Shown: one piece after another, positions 17,008 through 25,603 of the stretch
How positions within the stretch are numbered: the stretch's first letter is position 1
How the letters are laid out: each line of letters opens with the position of its first letter
NCBI GenBank assembly: GCA_913019975.1
Contig: CAJWBH010000009.1
Location: 103,838 to 167,837, forward strand
Length of the DNA: 64,000 bases
Reading direction: 5' to 3'
DNA from: Thalassolituus maritimus
GTDB lineage: Bacteria; Pseudomonadota; Gammaproteobacteria; Pseudomonadales; Oceanobacteraceae
Notes under the pieces: generated by a model
The model's input: only the letters and a program-made list of their open reading frames with translations
What the model was told of the DNA's origin: nothing
The model's database searches: none
Translations under genes and position numbers: made by a program

Positions 17008-17554
17008 CGTAAAAAGTTATCATGAGGCTTTTGTAGATTTCAGAGCGATGCGAAAGCAGTTCGACGGCGTCAAAGTATGGTTTTCACAAAAAAATGAAAC
17101 ACTTATTGATCGTCTAAAAGATGATTGGAATCCAGTTTCAGTGATATTCGAATCTGATACAAAGACAAACCAAGTCCCCGATATTTCTGTCTGGAACTAT
17201 TCGTGTTTGGTGCTCAGCTCTAAAGCTAAATCAGCGCTAGAGAGTCTTTTATCCGGTGCTGGAGAGTTTTTACCGCTGGAAGATGGTTTCTGGCTTTTTA
17301 ACTGTCTCGATAGTATCGGCGGCGATTCTATTGATGCTGAACAATCTAAGTTTCAGATAGATTCAGAAGACTCTCTTCATATTCCTACATCACTTACTCT
17401 GAAATCCGAAAAAATATCTGGCAAGGCATTGTTTAAACCAGGGTTTGCACATAATAGTTTTTTAATGTGCTGTGATGAATTCAGAGATATTGCTATCAAA
17501 GAGAATCTTGGTGGTGTTGTATTTGAAGAAAATTTGGCGAAGATTTTTCTGTAG
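16982..17554 (+). CDS. Imm11 (DUF1629)-like immunity protein
   Basis: A 190-residue soluble protein. The pattern resembles Imm11/DUF1629: a middle segment YSCLVLSSKAKSALESLL then GEFLPLEDGFWLFNCLDSI, an ISGKALFKPGFAHNSFLMCC strand pair, and a closing DEFRDIAIKENLGGVVFEE. Such proteins neutralise the nuclease toxin encoded immediately upstream. The 26-bp overlap with the AHH nuclease gene implies co-translation, as expected for a pair. The DNA is clearly more AT-rich than polA next door, consistent with recent acquisition. Family assignment is by pattern, not alignment. Confidence 0.6.
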   Translation: MTTYRLLNNVKSYHEAFVDFRAMRKQFDGVKVWFSQKNETLIDRLKDDWNPVSVIFESDTKTNQVPDISVWNYSCLVLSSKAKSALESLLSGAGEFLPLEDGFWLFNCLDSIGGDSIDAEQSKFQIDSEDSLHIPTSLTLKSEKISGKALFKPGFAHNSFLMCCDEFRDIAIKENLGGVVFEENLAKIFL

Positions 17555-17580
17555 AAAAACAGGCGCTTAATGCGCCTGTT
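17555..17580 (-). terminator. polA terminator overlapping the stop codon
   Basis: On the minus strand ACAGGCGC pairs with GCGCCTGT, and the loop contains the polA TAA stop; five T follow. The terminator is therefore partly inside the coding sequence and ends next to the convergent immunity gene stop. Confidence 0.75.
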
Positions 17581-20386
17581 CCCAGTTATCCCCAATACCC
17601 ACATCCACAATGAGCGGCACGTCTAACGTCGCTGCGCATTGCATCTGGGTTTTCAGTTCTACCGCAAAGGTTTCGGCCTGATCTTCGCGTACTTCAAGGA
17701 TCAGTTCATCGTGTACCTGCATCAGCAGTTTGGCGTCGTAGCCTGAGGCTGGCAGCCATTCGTGTACGCGGATCATTGCGCGTTTAATGATGTCGGCGGC
17801 GGTGCCTTGCATGGGCGCGTTGATCGCGGTGCGTTCGGCATGTTGGTGGCGCTGGACGTTGGATGAACGGATATCCGGCAGGTACAGACGGCGGCCGTAG
17901 AGAGTTTCAACGTAGCCCTGTTCTTTCGCTTGTTCGCGGGTGTTGTCCATGTATTCGCGCACGCCCGGATAACGCTCGAAGTATTTACTCACGTAATCCT
18001 GGGCTTCGCCACGGGCAATGCCGAGCTGCTTGGCTAAGCCAAAGGCTGACATGCCGTAAATCAGACCGAAGTTAATCGCTTTGGCGCTGCGACGCTGATT
18101 GTCGGTGACGTCTTCTTCTTTCTCGCCAAAGACTTCGGCGGCAGTCGCGCGGTGAACGTCGCGGTCTTCCGCAAAGGCGCTGACTAAGCCTTGGTCACCT
18201 GATAAGTGCGCCATGATTCTTAGTTCAATCTGGCTGTAATCGGCCGCGACCAGTTTGTAGCCTTCTGGGGCAATAAACGCCTGACGGATCTTGCGGCCTT
18301 CTTCTGAACGGATCGGAATATTCTGCAAATTCGGGTCAGTCGACGATAAACGACCAGTAGCTGCCACGGCCTGATGGTAAGACGTGTGCACCCGACCGGT
18401 TTTGCTGTTCATCATTAATGGTAGCTTGTCGGTGTAGGTACTTTTTAGTTTGGCCAGTCCGCGATTTTCAAGAATAAGACGCGGCAGCTCGTATTCTTCG
18501 GCGAGTTCCTGCAGCACTTCTTCAGCGGTTGAAGGCGCGCCTTTCGGTGTCTTTTTAACAACCGGCAGGCCCTGCTTCTCAAACAGGATTTCGGCTAACT
18601 GTTTTGGTGAACCCAGGTTAAATACCTGACCGGCGCTGTCGTGGGCAGCGCGCTCCAATTCCTGCAGGCGTTGTTCAATCTGAGCGCTTTGCTCGTGGAG
18701 CTTTTCTGCGTCGATTAAGGCGCCGTTCTCTTCCATTTCGAACAGTACCGGCATGACCGGCATTTCGATGTCTTTAAAGACTTTGGATTGCGCTTTACGG
18801 GCAGCCAGCTGCGGCCACAGCATCTGATGCAGGCGCAGCGTGATGTCGGCGTCTTCAGCGGCATACGGGCCTGCTTCTTCAATGCCGATCTGGTTAAAGG
18901 TCAGCTGTTTTGCTCCTTTGCCTGCGATGTCTTCGTACTTAACGGTTTTATGGCCGAGGTACTTGAGTGACAGGCTGTCCATGTCATGCTTAGTCGCGAC
19001 GGAATCCAGCACATAGGATTCAAGCATGGTATCGAATTCCACGCCTTTTAACTGGATGCCATAATTCGCTAATACATGCGCATCGTATTTCATATGCTGG
19101 CCGACTTTTTTCAGATTTTTATCGTCTAAGATCGGCTTTAACTGTGCGAGCACGGCATCGCGGTCGAGTTGTTCAGGTGCGCCTGCATAGTCGTGGGCCA
19201 GTGGTACGTAGGCGGCTTTGCCTGCCTCAGTACAAAAAGACACGCCGACAATTTCGGCGTCTTTATAATTCAGCGACGTAGTCTCGGTATCGAAGGCGAA
19301 TAATTCGCTGGATTTTAATTGATCGATCCAGTGATCAAGCTCGGCCTGTTCGAAAAGTATTTCGTATTCGCCTTTGCCAGAAAATACCTCGGGCGTTGGA
19401 ATATTTTCTTCGTCGTCAGATTCAGCTGCAGCCGAAGATTTAGCCGAGGAGCTGGCAGCACTTGCTGCGACTTTGGCCGCTACTTTTGAGGCTATGTCGT
19501 CACCCACTTCATCCGACAGCTCGGCGATCCAGGCTTTGAATTCCATATCGCGGAATAAGCCCAGTAGAGTTTCCTGATCCGGCTCGATACTTTTGATTTC
19601 GGTCAGGCTTTGCTCAAGTTCAACGTCGCACTTAATGGTCGCGAGTTCTTTCGACAGGAAGGCCTGATCTTTGTGTTCTTCGAGCTTTGGGGCGAGGGTT
19701 TTTGCGCCACGGAAGCTCAGCTCTTTGACTTTATCGAGGTTGGCGTAGATATCTTCGAGGGAGCCTAAACCGGCAACCAGGCCGACGGCGGTTTTTTCAC
19801 CGACTTTGGGCACGCCGGGAATGTTATCGACTTTGTCGCCCATAAGTGCGAGGTAGTCGATGATGTGCTCTGGCGGTACGCCGAATTTTTCTTTCACGCC
19901 TTCTACATCCATAAACACGTCGTTCATGGTGTTGATCAGGGAGACGTGTTCGTTCACCAGCTGGGCCATGTCTTTATCGCCGGTGGATACGATTACGTCC
20001 TGTTTGTGTTCTAACGCCTGCGCGGCGAGGGTGCCGATCACGTCGTCGGCTTCAACGCCGTCGATAATTAACAGCGGCAGGCCCATGGCGCGGATGATGT
20101 TATGAATCGGTTCAATCTGCTCGCGCAGTTCGTCTGGCATGGGCGGGCGGTGCGCTTTGTATTCCGGGTAGATGTCGTTTCGGAAGGTTTTGCCTTTGGC
20201 ATCGAAAATCACGATGACCTGAGACTCCGGGTAATCTTTGTTGAGCCGCTTCACCATACTGATCACGCCCTTGATGGCGTTGGTGTGAAGACCTTTGGAG
20301 TTGGTCAGCATCGGGATCGCGTGAAATGCACGGAACAGGTACGACGACCCATCAACAAGAATCACAGGTTTTGCGGTCTCAGACAT
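17567..20386 (-). CDS. polA: DNA polymerase I
   Basis: A 939-residue repair and Okazaki-fragment polymerase. The N-terminal 5'-3' exonuclease domain (residues ~1-300) has VDGSSYLFRAFHA, DGVEADDVIGTLA and STGDKDMAQLV. The 3'-5' exonuclease domain keeps the D-x-E motif in FAFDTETTSL, so proofreading should be active. The polymerase domain has motif A in AADYSQIELRIMAHLSG, the O-helix with RRSAKAINFGLIYGMSA and motif C in MQVHDELILEV. An Ala/Ser-rich linker (AAKVAASAASSSAKSSAAA) near residue 300 joins the two exonuclease domains and makes it slightly longer than the E. coli protein. Divergent from the DUF2782 gene and thrB, as in other gammaproteobacteria. Confidence 0.98.
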   Translation of the reverse strand: MSETAKPVILVDGSSYLFRAFHAIPMLTNSKGLHTNAIKGVISMVKRLNKDYPESQVIVIFDAKGKTFRNDIYPEYKAHRPPMPDELREQIEPIHNIIRAMGLPLLIIDGVEADDVIGTLAAQALEHKQDVIVSTGDKDMAQLVNEHVSLINTMNDVFMDVEGVKEKFGVPPEHIIDYLALMGDKVDNIPGVPKVGEKTAVGLVAGLGSLEDIYANLDKVKELSFRGAKTLAPKLEEHKDQAFLSKELATIKCDVELEQSLTEIKSIEPDQETLLGLFRDMEFKAWIAELSDEVGDDIASKVAAKVAASAASSSAKSSAAAESDDEENIPTPEVFSGKGEYEILFEQAELDHWIDQLKSSELFAFDTETTSLNYKDAEIVGVSFCTEAGKAAYVPLAHDYAGAPEQLDRDAVLAQLKPILDDKNLKKVGQHMKYDAHVLANYGIQLKGVEFDTMLESYVLDSVATKHDMDSLSLKYLGHKTVKYEDIAGKGAKQLTFNQIGIEEAGPYAAEDADITLRLHQMLWPQLAARKAQSKVFKDIEMPVMPVLFEMEENGALIDAEKLHEQSAQIEQRLQELERAAHDSAGQVFNLGSPKQLAEILFEKQGLPVVKKTPKGAPSTAEEVLQELAEEYELPRLILENRGLAKLKSTYTDKLPLMMNSKTGRVHTSYHQAVAATGRLSSTDPNLQNIPIRSEEGRKIRQAFIAPEGYKLVAADYSQIELRIMAHLSGDQGLVSAFAEDRDVHRATAAEVFGEKEEDVTDNQRRSAKAINFGLIYGMSAFGLAKQLGIARGEAQDYVSKYFERYPGVREYMDNTREQAKEQGYVETLYGRRLYLPDIRSSNVQRHQHAERTAINAPMQGTAADIIKRAMIRVHEWLPASGYDAKLLMQVHDELILEVREDQAETFAVELKTQMQCAATLDVPLIVDVGIGDNWEQAH

Positions 20387-20479
20387 CTTGGTTTGGCCTT
20401 GAAATCAAAGGAAGACTGACGCTTACCAGCCCTCTCAGGTACACTGGTGTTAACGACGTTACTGGACGGGAAGTCTACC

Positions 20480-20770
20480 ATGAAGATGCCAAAAACTCTG
20501 GCTGTTGGCCTTATCTCTGCGGTTCTCTCCGCTGTAATCTCAGCGAGTGCGCTGGCCGCCGAACCTGCCGGTGAAACAGTGACCATTCGCAACGATGGCG
20601 ACAATACTTATTACGAGTTCCGGGTAAACGGCGAGATCGTTGAGATCAAGGTACAGCCGAAAGTCGGCCCAGCATATTACCTGACACCAACTCAAAGCGA
20701 AGCGGAAGAATTTGAGCGCACGGATGCCCCGAATATGCGGGTGCCGAAGTGGGTACTGTTTCGCTGGTGA
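20480..20770 (+). CDS. DUF2782 domain protein
   Basis: A 96-residue exported protein, start at the ATG of MKMPKTLAVGL (20480), signal peptide ending SALAA. The rest is DUF2782: GETVTIRNDGDNTYYEFRVN, then IKVQPKVGPAYYL and the end RVPKWVLFRW. Members are found next to polA and thrB in many gammaproteobacteria, and the function is unknown. The gene precedes thrB by 11 bp. Confidence 0.88.
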   Translation: MKMPKTLAVGLISAVLSAVISASALAAEPAGETVTIRNDGDNTYYEFRVNGEIVEIKVQPKVGPAYYLTPTQSEAEEFERTDAPNMRVPKWVLFRW

Positions 20771-20781
20771 TCTGATTTCCT

Positions 20782-21732
20782 ATGGCGGTTTATACCTCTC
20801 TGACGGCAGCAGATGTATCTGATCTGCTGTCACATTTCGATCTCGGTGAACTGGTGGAACACTCGCCGATTAGTGCCGGTATTGAAAACTCCAACTATGC
20901 AGTGACTAGCTCACAGGGTGAGTATGTGCTTACTCTGTTTGAGCATCATGCGCCGGATGAAGTCCGTAATTTTGTCCGGCTGGCCCGTCATCTGGGGGAG
21001 AAAGATCTGTGCGTCCCGAGTCCGGTGGAAGGTGCGTCGGGCGTTTGGCTGCACAGCCTGAAGAATAAACCCGCGATACTGTGCCGACGTTTTACCGGGT
21101 CTCATCCAGATCAGTTATCGGAGCAGCAATGCGAGGCTATCGGTCGAGAATTGGCGGAGTTTCATCTGGCCTCCAGTGATCTGCCTGATCCGCGCCATGA
21201 CGAGCGCGGCTATGACTGGTGGCAGAGTATCGCGCCAGAGCTATCTACCGATCTGGAAGCGAGCGACAAGGCGCTGCTAACCGACGAACTGGCGTTCCAG
21301 AAAGCTCAGCGAGCTCAGTGGTGTCAGTTGCCCCATGGTTGGATTCACGCGGATCTGTTTCATGACAACGCGCTCTTTGATGGCGATGAGCTGACCGCGA
21401 TCCTCGATCTCTACAACGCTTGCGAAGGTGCATGGCTGTATGACCTGGCGATTGTTGCCAACGATTGGTGTGCTTCTGACGATAGCGGCCTCGACCCAAA
21501 GCGCTTAGAGGCGCTTCTTATTGGATATCAAAGTGTCCGCCCGCTGTCGGAGTTTGAGAGTGGCATGTGGAATACCGTTCTGCGTGGTGCTGCGCTGCGT
21601 TTCTGGCTGAGTCGCCTGTTGGCCGCGCGTATGGCAAAAAGCCGCAGCGAAGAACTCCCAGCGCATAAACAACCTACGGAATATCGGGATCGCCTGCGTT
21701 GGCATCGCGCTAAATCCTTATCGAAAGGCTGA
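20782..21732 (+). CDS. thrB: Homoserine kinase (APH-fold type)
   Basis: A 316-residue ThrB of the protein-kinase-like/aminoglycoside phosphotransferase fold, which phosphorylates homoserine in threonine biosynthesis. Visible motifs: the N-terminal ISAGIENSNYAV nucleotide loop, LCRRFTG, the catalytic HADLFHDNALF and the metal-binding ILDLYNA. This type of ThrB is typical of Pseudomonas relatives, unlike the GHMP-type of E. coli. Length is as expected. It stands between DUF2782 (11 bp) and a zinc metallopeptidase gene (7 bp), probably one operon. No thrA or thrC lies nearby. Confidence 0.94.
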   Translation: MAVYTSLTAADVSDLLSHFDLGELVEHSPISAGIENSNYAVTSSQGEYVLTLFEHHAPDEVRNFVRLARHLGEKDLCVPSPVEGASGVWLHSLKNKPAILCRRFTGSHPDQLSEQQCEAIGRELAEFHLASSDLPDPRHDERGYDWWQSIAPELSTDLEASDKALLTDELAFQKAQRAQWCQLPHGWIHADLFHDNALFDGDELTAILDLYNACEGAWLYDLAIVANDWCASDDSGLDPKRLEALLIGYQSVRPLSEFESGMWNTVLRGAALRFWLSRLLAARMAKSRSEELPAHKQPTEYRDRLRWHRAKSLSKG

Positions 21733-21739
21733 ACGTCTT

Positions 21740-22825
21740 ATGCGCTATTTTTCGTGTGACTGCACTGCTGGTGACAGCAAACCCGTCGCGCTGTTTTTTG
21801 AGAATACCCAATGCCTGAGCTGCCAGCGTCAGGTCGGTTGGTGTTTTGAAGAGCGCGACATGTTGGTGTTCGATCAGAATAAAGACGGCGGCTTTCATTA
21901 CAAGGGCCGCGACTATGTACCTTGTGCTAATCGTGCGAGCGGTGTCTGTAACGCCATGATTCCTGCGGATCGTATAGGCGCCGAACCCGCGCTCTGCTTT
22001 GCCTGCCACTTTAACGACAATATTCCAGACCTGACGGTCGAGGGGCACGCTGAGCTCTGGGGCAATCTGGAAAGGGCCAAGCGTCGCCTGCTGTTTACTC
22101 TGGATTCACTCAGTCTACCGATGCCAGATAAACGGCAGTCGCCGGAAGGACTTAGCTTTCACTTCATGGCGGATAAAGACGCGAGTGACCATTTCCGCAC
22201 GCCATTGACGCATGTTGCTGCCGTGTTCACTGGGCACGCACAGGGCGATATTACGATTAACCTTGCAGAGGCGGATGACGTTGCCCGCCATCGCATGCGC
22301 GTTGATATGGGTGAGCAGTACCGGACCTTGCTTGGGCATTTCCGCCACGAGGTCGGGCACTTTTACTGGGATTTACTGGTCAAGCCGGACGAGGCTCGCC
22401 TGATCAGGTTCCGCGAGGTGTTTGGAGATCCCGATCTCTCGTATCAGGCTGCTCTGGATAAGCATTATGCCCGAGATCCGGAAGATCAGAGCTGGCGCAG
22501 TCAATTTATCAGTGCCTACGCGTCGATGCATCCGTGGGAAGACTGGGCCGAAACCTTTGCTCATTACCTGCACATTATCGACACGCTTGAAACCGCGCGG
22601 GAGTGGGATCTGATCGATTTTGGTCAATACGCGGGGCTGACTCTGCCACAGGATGAGGGCATCTGTGATCCTCAGCGGCTGATCGACTGCTGGGGCGAGT
22701 TCAGTGTCAAGCTGAATGCACTGAACCGCAGCATGGGGCTGGCGGATGCCTACCCATTTGTGATCAATCCAGTGGTGGTCGGTAAATTGAAATGTGTGCA
22801 CTCTATGCTGGATAAAACTCGCTAA
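21740..22825 (+). CDS. Putative zinc-binding metallopeptidase (Peptidase_Mx family)
   Basis: A 361-residue soluble protein. The N-terminal ~90 residues are a zinc-ribbon region with paired cysteines (C25-x2-C28; C62, C70; C86-x2-C89). The catalytic motif HEVGH is at 203-207 in FRHEVGHFYWD, with a further Glu-rich helix around HPWEDWAETFAHYLH that probably supplies the third metal ligand. This arrangement is that of the 'putative zinc-binding metallopeptidase' family, whose substrate is not known. The start at 21740 lies 7 bp after thrB with AACGTCTT between, and the following gap holds no clear terminator. Confidence 0.85.
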   Translation: MRYFSCDCTAGDSKPVALFFENTQCLSCQRQVGWCFEERDMLVFDQNKDGGFHYKGRDYVPCANRASGVCNAMIPADRIGAEPALCFACHFNDNIPDLTVEGHAELWGNLERAKRRLLFTLDSLSLPMPDKRQSPEGLSFHFMADKDASDHFRTPLTHVAAVFTGHAQGDITINLAEADDVARHRMRVDMGEQYRTLLGHFRHEVGHFYWDLLVKPDEARLIRFREVFGDPDLSYQAALDKHYARDPEDQSWRSQFISAYASMHPWEDWAETFAHYLHIIDTLETAREWDLIDFGQYAGLTLPQDEGICDPQRLIDCWGEFSVKLNALNRSMGLADAYPFVINPVVVGKLKCVHSMLDKTR

Positions 22826-22949
22826 TCCCGATAGTTGTCCAAAAAGGATACTTTGCGCCGAATAGTGCCGTTTAGTCCCGGCGTCCTTGCCCGTTTTTCA
22901 GGGCGGTTATAAAATCGCGCCGCTATTAAAAAGACAAGCAGGGAGTCAT

Positions 22950-23696
22950 ATGAACGTCTTCATCACCGGGGGAACTGGGGGTATCGGGGCTGCTCTGGCC
23001 AGATACTATCTGAAATACGGTCATCGGGTCGGAGTCTGCGGCGGCGATCATGATGATTTTATCCGTGCTTTTCCTGATCAGCCTGAACTCGTTGAATTTT
23101 ACTCACTTGACGTGACCTCACGCGAATCCTGCATTCAGGTTATTGGTGAGTTTGCTCAGGGTTCGCTGGATATTCTTATTGCGGCGGCAGGCGTGAATGA
23201 TGGATCGCCGGTTCAGGGGCGTCCTCTGGATTTTGATCGCTCTAACCTTATTCTGGATGTGAATTTGCGTGGCGCGCTCAACTCCGTTGAAGGTGCACTG
23301 CCGATGATGCAGGCACAGGGATTTGGCTCAATCGCAATTCTTTCCAGTGCAGCAGGCCTCAATGGTTTTGGTCAGACGCCAGCCTATTGTGCCTCTAAAG
23401 CGGCGGTGAACATGCTGTGTGAAAGCCTGTCACTCCGTTACGCCGATCAGAATATCTCGGTTTCGGCGATTATGCCGGGATACATCGATACACCGCTGGC
23501 GCGGGCAACGCATCCTGATCTCGAAAAAATGCCATTCCTGATGGACTCTGAACGGGCTGCCCGAAAAATTGCCCGGGCAATTAAGCGCAGGAAAATGCGA
23601 TATGTTTTCCCTTGGCAGATTCGTATGGTTTCCCGTGCGTTGCAGGTGATGCCGCGACCTTTGTTCCGCAGTCAGTTTAAGTGGAGTGAAAAATAA
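22950..23696 (+). CDS. Short-chain dehydrogenase/reductase (SDR)
   Basis: A 248-residue classical SDR. The ATG at 22950 follows GCAGGGAGTC, a good ribosome site, and starts directly with the cofactor motif NVFITGGTGGIGAALA; the open frame upstream is not protein-like. Also visible: AAAGVND (NNAG equivalent), the catalytic Ser in ILSSAAG and Tyr/Lys in YCASKAAV. The C-terminus is basic and ends RSQFKWSEK, possibly membrane-associating. It overlaps the next SDR gene by one base (TAATG), so they are coupled. Substrate unknown; the pair may reduce a lipid or quinone-like compound, which is only a guess. Confidence 0.87.
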   Translation: MNVFITGGTGGIGAALARYYLKYGHRVGVCGGDHDDFIRAFPDQPELVEFYSLDVTSRESCIQVIGEFAQGSLDILIAAAGVNDGSPVQGRPLDFDRSNLILDVNLRGALNSVEGALPMMQAQGFGSIAILSSAAGLNGFGQTPAYCASKAAVNMLCESLSLRYADQNISVSAIMPGYIDTPLARATHPDLEKMPFLMDSERAARKIARAIKRRKMRYVFPWQIRMVSRALQVMPRPLFRSQFKWSEK

Positions 23697-24532
23697 TGGC
23701 GATTGTAATCACGGGTGCTTCTACCGGTATTGGCTTTTCTCTGGCTGAGCAATTAGCTGGTCAGGGGTATACCGTCTTCGCAGGTGCCCGTAAGCAGGAA
23801 GACCTGGATCGTCTGGGGGATGCTCATGCCAACATACGACCTGTTGCACTGGATGTCTGTAATCCTGAACAGGTTAATGCATTGGTTGAGCTGCTGCGGA
23901 ATGAAAATATTAAAGTCGATGCCCTGATTAATAACGCCGGTGTCGCAGTGATTGGCCCTCTGGAAATTCAGAGTGATGACGATCTCCAGTGGCAAATGGA
24001 AACCAACCTGATCGGTACAGCACGCATGATCCGGAGCCTGTTGCCATTTTTGCGCGAGACCAAAGGGCGGATTATTAATGTCAGTTCGACATCCGGTTTA
24101 GTCGCCTGGCCTTTTGCCGGTGCGTACGTAGCGTCTAAATATGCGATCGAGGGATTGAGCGATGTGCTCAGAGTTGAGCTTCGTCGTTTTGGTATTGAAA
24201 CGATTCTGATTAATCCGGGAGCAGTGGCCACCCCGTTGTGGGAAAAAACATTTTCGGCGGTGCATGAAAAATTAGCGCGCCAGCCTGAAGAAATACGTAA
24301 GTTTTATGAAGCCGACTCGAAACGCTCGGAAGACGCGGTGCGCAAAAGCGTCGATAAGGCTGTGAAACCAGAAGTTGTGGTTAATACAGTGCTTGAAGCC
24401 CTGGCAGCAAAAAAACCTAAGCCACGTTATCTGGTCGGCCCCAGCGCGAAAATTCAGTGGTGGATGCGGGTGCTTCTGAGCACGCAGTGGTTCGACAAAT
24501 TAAAATATAAAATTGTCTACGGTGATAACTGA
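23696..24532 (+). CDS. Short-chain dehydrogenase/reductase (SDR)
   Basis: A 278-residue classical SDR, translationally coupled to the preceding one. Motifs: VITGASTGIGFSLAEQ (NAD(P) binding), NNAGVAVIGPLE, VSSTSGLVAWP, and catalytic YVASKYAIEG, followed by INPGAVATPLW. The closest visible relatives by layout are the retinol/hydroxysteroid dehydrogenase-like SDRs, with a C-terminal basic tail (MRVLLSTQWFDKLKYKIVYG). No further gene of the pathway is seen around it. Confidence 0.87.
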   Translation: MAIVITGASTGIGFSLAEQLAGQGYTVFAGARKQEDLDRLGDAHANIRPVALDVCNPEQVNALVELLRNENIKVDALINNAGVAVIGPLEIQSDDDLQWQMETNLIGTARMIRSLLPFLRETKGRIINVSSTSGLVAWPFAGAYVASKYAIEGLSDVLRVELRRFGIETILINPGAVATPLWEKTFSAVHEKLARQPEEIRKFYEADSKRSEDAVRKSVDKAVKPEVVVNTVLEALAAKKPKPRYLVGPSAKIQWWMRVLLSTQWFDKLKYKIVYGDN

Positions 24533-24836
24533 TAACGAAAAGAGAAGGTACTTCCGGTGAGAAGTACCTGACCTGAAGAAAGCTGGCTAAAGCAGGATCA
24601 GATCCGCTGGCGGACGCTGGTGCCCAGATAACTTCCTTCCAGAACAATTTCAAAGCGCCTGTCGGTCGGGTGTCCGCGTCTCCTTCTTCCCTCTCTGGAT
24701 ATGCCTGGCAACCCAAGCCTTTGATAGCATCGCTTTGTGCTCATATTCATCAAGGCCGTTCACTGAAGTACCGAGCGTTCAATTATCAGAGGCAATTGTG
24801 GCTCTGGATATGGCGTCACCTAACCAAGCAGGGAGT
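24533..24836. other. Intergenic region with one perfect hairpin
   Basis: A 304-bp gap between the SDR pair and the convergent phosphotransferase. AGGTACTTC (24546-24554) and GAAGTACCT (24561-24569) form a 9-bp hairpin with a 6-nt loop just after the SDR stop; no T-run follows. Two short minus-strand frames (for example 24650-24763, GTG start, 37 codons) were examined but have no ribosome site. Nothing else is supported. Confidence 0.5.
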
Positions 24837-25592
24837 TTATCCGGTCGCGTGTGCCAGTCGCCATGAGAGATCCAGTAACCGAACCTGTGCGCGCGCGTCG
24901 GCCATCACCGCACGAAGATTCTCAGGAATGAATGATTCGAACAAGGCCTGCTTATTCTCTGGTAATTGCAGCTGAAGGGCGGCGTAGTCGAGAGACGGGT
25001 GGGCCAGTGCTGCGTATTCCCAATCCAGCAGCCAGAGTTTACCTTCGCTATCGCGCAGCCAATTCGCGGGCAAAGGGTCAAGGTGGCACAAGCAGGCGTC
25101 ATCGGCAGGGAGAGGTACAAGCTGAGACACTTCTTCTTTCAGTCTGATGACAGCTTCTGAATGGCCATCGCACTGGGCAAGATACTGAGCGCATGCGGCC
25201 TGGACATCGAGAGTATGCAGGTTGGCCCGGGGGCGCTGGGCGTGGACAGTAGAAAGCACTTCCGTCACTGCACGAAGGTCCTCGCTTGAAGGCGCGGCAG
25301 CGAGGGGTGTCCCGAGGATAAAATCACGTACCCAATAATTAAGCTCAGACGAGTGATATCTCACCGCTGGGGTAAGCCCTGCTTTGGCCATATGCTGGTG
25401 AATTGCCAGCTCTTCGTCGCGGTAAATACCCAGTGATGTTGCCGTATTATTCAGACGCAGCAGCACTTCGGTTCCCTCACTGCGGATCAGATAGTTCTGG
25501 TTGGTCAGGCCTCCGTGGATGCTCAGGATAGAGTCAGGTGGTGACGCTAACCCCCACTGATGCCACTCAGCCAGAATCTGTTCAGGAATCAT
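24837..25592 (-). CDS. APH-fold phosphotransferase, probable thiamine kinase
   Basis: A 251-residue kinase of the choline/aminoglycoside phosphotransferase fold. The start is the ATG at 25592 (MIPEQILAEWHQW); the longer open frame upstream runs into pnuC-family coding sequence. Motifs: the P-loop-like ILSIHGGLTNQNYLI, catalytic CHLDPLPANWL (H-x-D-x4-N) and the metal-binding LLDWEYAA. It starts 12 bp after the PnuC-family gene on the same strand, in a transcript headed by a TPP riboswitch. A thiamine kinase (ThiK-like) that traps imported thiamine as thiamine phosphate is therefore the best guess; choline or ethanolamine kinase is the alternative. Confidence 0.75.
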   Translation of the reverse strand: MIPEQILAEWHQWGLASPPDSILSIHGGLTNQNYLIRSEGTEVLLRLNNTATSLGIYRDEELAIHQHMAKAGLTPAVRYHSSELNYWVRDFILGTPLAAAPSSEDLRAVTEVLSTVHAQRPRANLHTLDVQAACAQYLAQCDGHSEAVIRLKEEVSQLVPLPADDACLCHLDPLPANWLRDSEGKLWLLDWEYAALAHPSLDYAALQLQLPENKQALFESFIPENLRAVMADARAQVRLLDLSWRLAHATG

Positions 25593-25603
25593 ATCTAAGC
25601 TCA

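Noticed and set aside
24650-24763. A 37-codon minus-strand frame with GTG start (opening VNGLDEYEHKAMLS)
   Set aside because: It reads somewhat like protein but has no ribosome site, and an overlapping frame (MNMSTKRCYQRL...) looks equally plausible. Not enough support for a gene.
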